From: Frankia sp. RB7
GTDB lineage: Bacteria; Pseudomonadota; Alphaproteobacteria; Rhizobiales; Xanthobacteraceae
Length of the DNA stretch: 64,000 nucleotides
Assembly (NCBI GenBank): GCA_030403585.1
Contig: JAUEPE010000006.1
Coordinates: 62,001-126,000 of the forward strand
Direction of reading: 5' to 3'
In this document: positions 63,951 to 64,000 of the stretch, piece by piece
Position numbering within the stretch: the first letter of the stretch is position 1
How the letters are laid out: each line of letters begins with the position of its first letter
Translations under genes and position numbers: made by a program
Notes under the pieces: generated by a model
The model's input: only the letters and a program-made list of their open reading frames with translations
Told to the model about the DNA's origin: nothing
Databases searched by the model: none

Positions 63951-64000
63951 ATGGGCCAGTCGAAACCGCATCGCCCGACCGCGATCGTCGTCGAGGATGA
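63951..64000 (+). CDS. Response regulator, N-terminal start (partial)
   Basis: Only the first 16 codons are in the window. They read PTAIVVEDD, the start of a receiver domain with its acidic pair. GAGG lies seven bases before the ATG. The output domain, if any, lies beyond the window. Confidence 0.6.
   Translation, partial: MGQSKPHRPTAIVVED

Noticed and set aside
1..64000. CRISPR arrays, tRNA or rRNA genes, integrases, transposases
   Set aside because: No regularly spaced repeats, cloverleaf sequences or recombinase motifs were recognised in reading through the window. A tRNAscan or profile search would settle it.

Overview
The window reads as chromosomal DNA of a Bradyrhizobium-type alphaproteobacterium. 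It is GC-rich and begins with the fixL (3' end) - fixJ - single-domain receiver - fixK2 order known from that genus. It also carries genus-typical palindromic repeats, a DctQM-fused TRAP transporter, a fused indolepyruvate:ferredoxin oxidoreductase, a cyo-type quinol oxidase and a sox-type sulfur oxidation cluster. No tRNA, rRNA, CRISPR array, prophage or complete insertion sequence was recognised.

Layout. 1-2.1 kb: oxygen-response regulators, with a FixJ-type box just before fixK2. 2.1-8.05 kb (minus): likely operon of an ABC exporter, a glycogen-debranching-type glucosidase, a PRC-barrel protein and an MFS carrier. It is divergent from a GT4 glycosyltransferase (8.3-9.3 kb) that has a consensus EcfG (general stress sigma factor) promoter. 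9.4-16.9 kb (minus): alkylsulfatase, diguanylate cyclase, TRAP dctQM/dctP and trans-aconitate methyltransferase. 17-18.3 kb (plus): an atypical SDR and an Arr-type ADP-ribosyltransferase. 18.5-20.9 kb (minus): an accessory pair, a subtilisin-like protease and a small protein with a hydrophobic segment and a winged-helix-like tail. 21.4-28 kb: isocitrate/isopropylmalate-type dehydrogenase, DHA2 exporter, a large exported protein with a phospholipase-A2-like motif, and a B12/radical SAM enzyme of the HpnP-containing family.

28.3-34.4 kb (plus): two-subunit molybdenum hydroxylase, then fccB/soxF-soxX-soxY-soxZ-soxA. There is no soxB or soxCD, and SoxY lacks the usual GGCGG tail. 34.5-37.6 kb: ABC importer (binding protein and two permeases, no ATPase). 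37.7-41.2 kb (minus): NCS2-type permease with a biuret-hydrolase-like isochorismatase enzyme, and a MaoC-like protein. 41.4-47.8 kb: indolepyruvate:ferredoxin oxidoreductase, a KstD/FrdA-type flavoprotein and an HtrA-like protease. 48-49.9 kb: an AT-richer island with an anti-phage-type dCTP deaminase and a small divergent ORF. 49.9-57 kb: GMC dehydrogenase pair, secreted nuclease-like protein, a possible small RNA and cyoABCD. 57.2-62.5 kb: SDR remnant, CMD-family protein, SDR, PQQ-type sugar dehydrogenase-like protein, urate hydroxylase PuuD and a VOC protein. 63-64 kb: two small uncharacterised genes and the start of a response regulator.

Most of the window is ordinary metabolism and respiration. 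The parts most worth a second look are the subtilase cassette, the dCTP deaminase island, the SoxB-less sox cluster with a variant SoxY and a repeat inside soxX, the PLA2-like protein, and a two-copy repeat family with a conserved cysteine-containing reading frame. All functions are inferred from reading the sequence; no database search was run.
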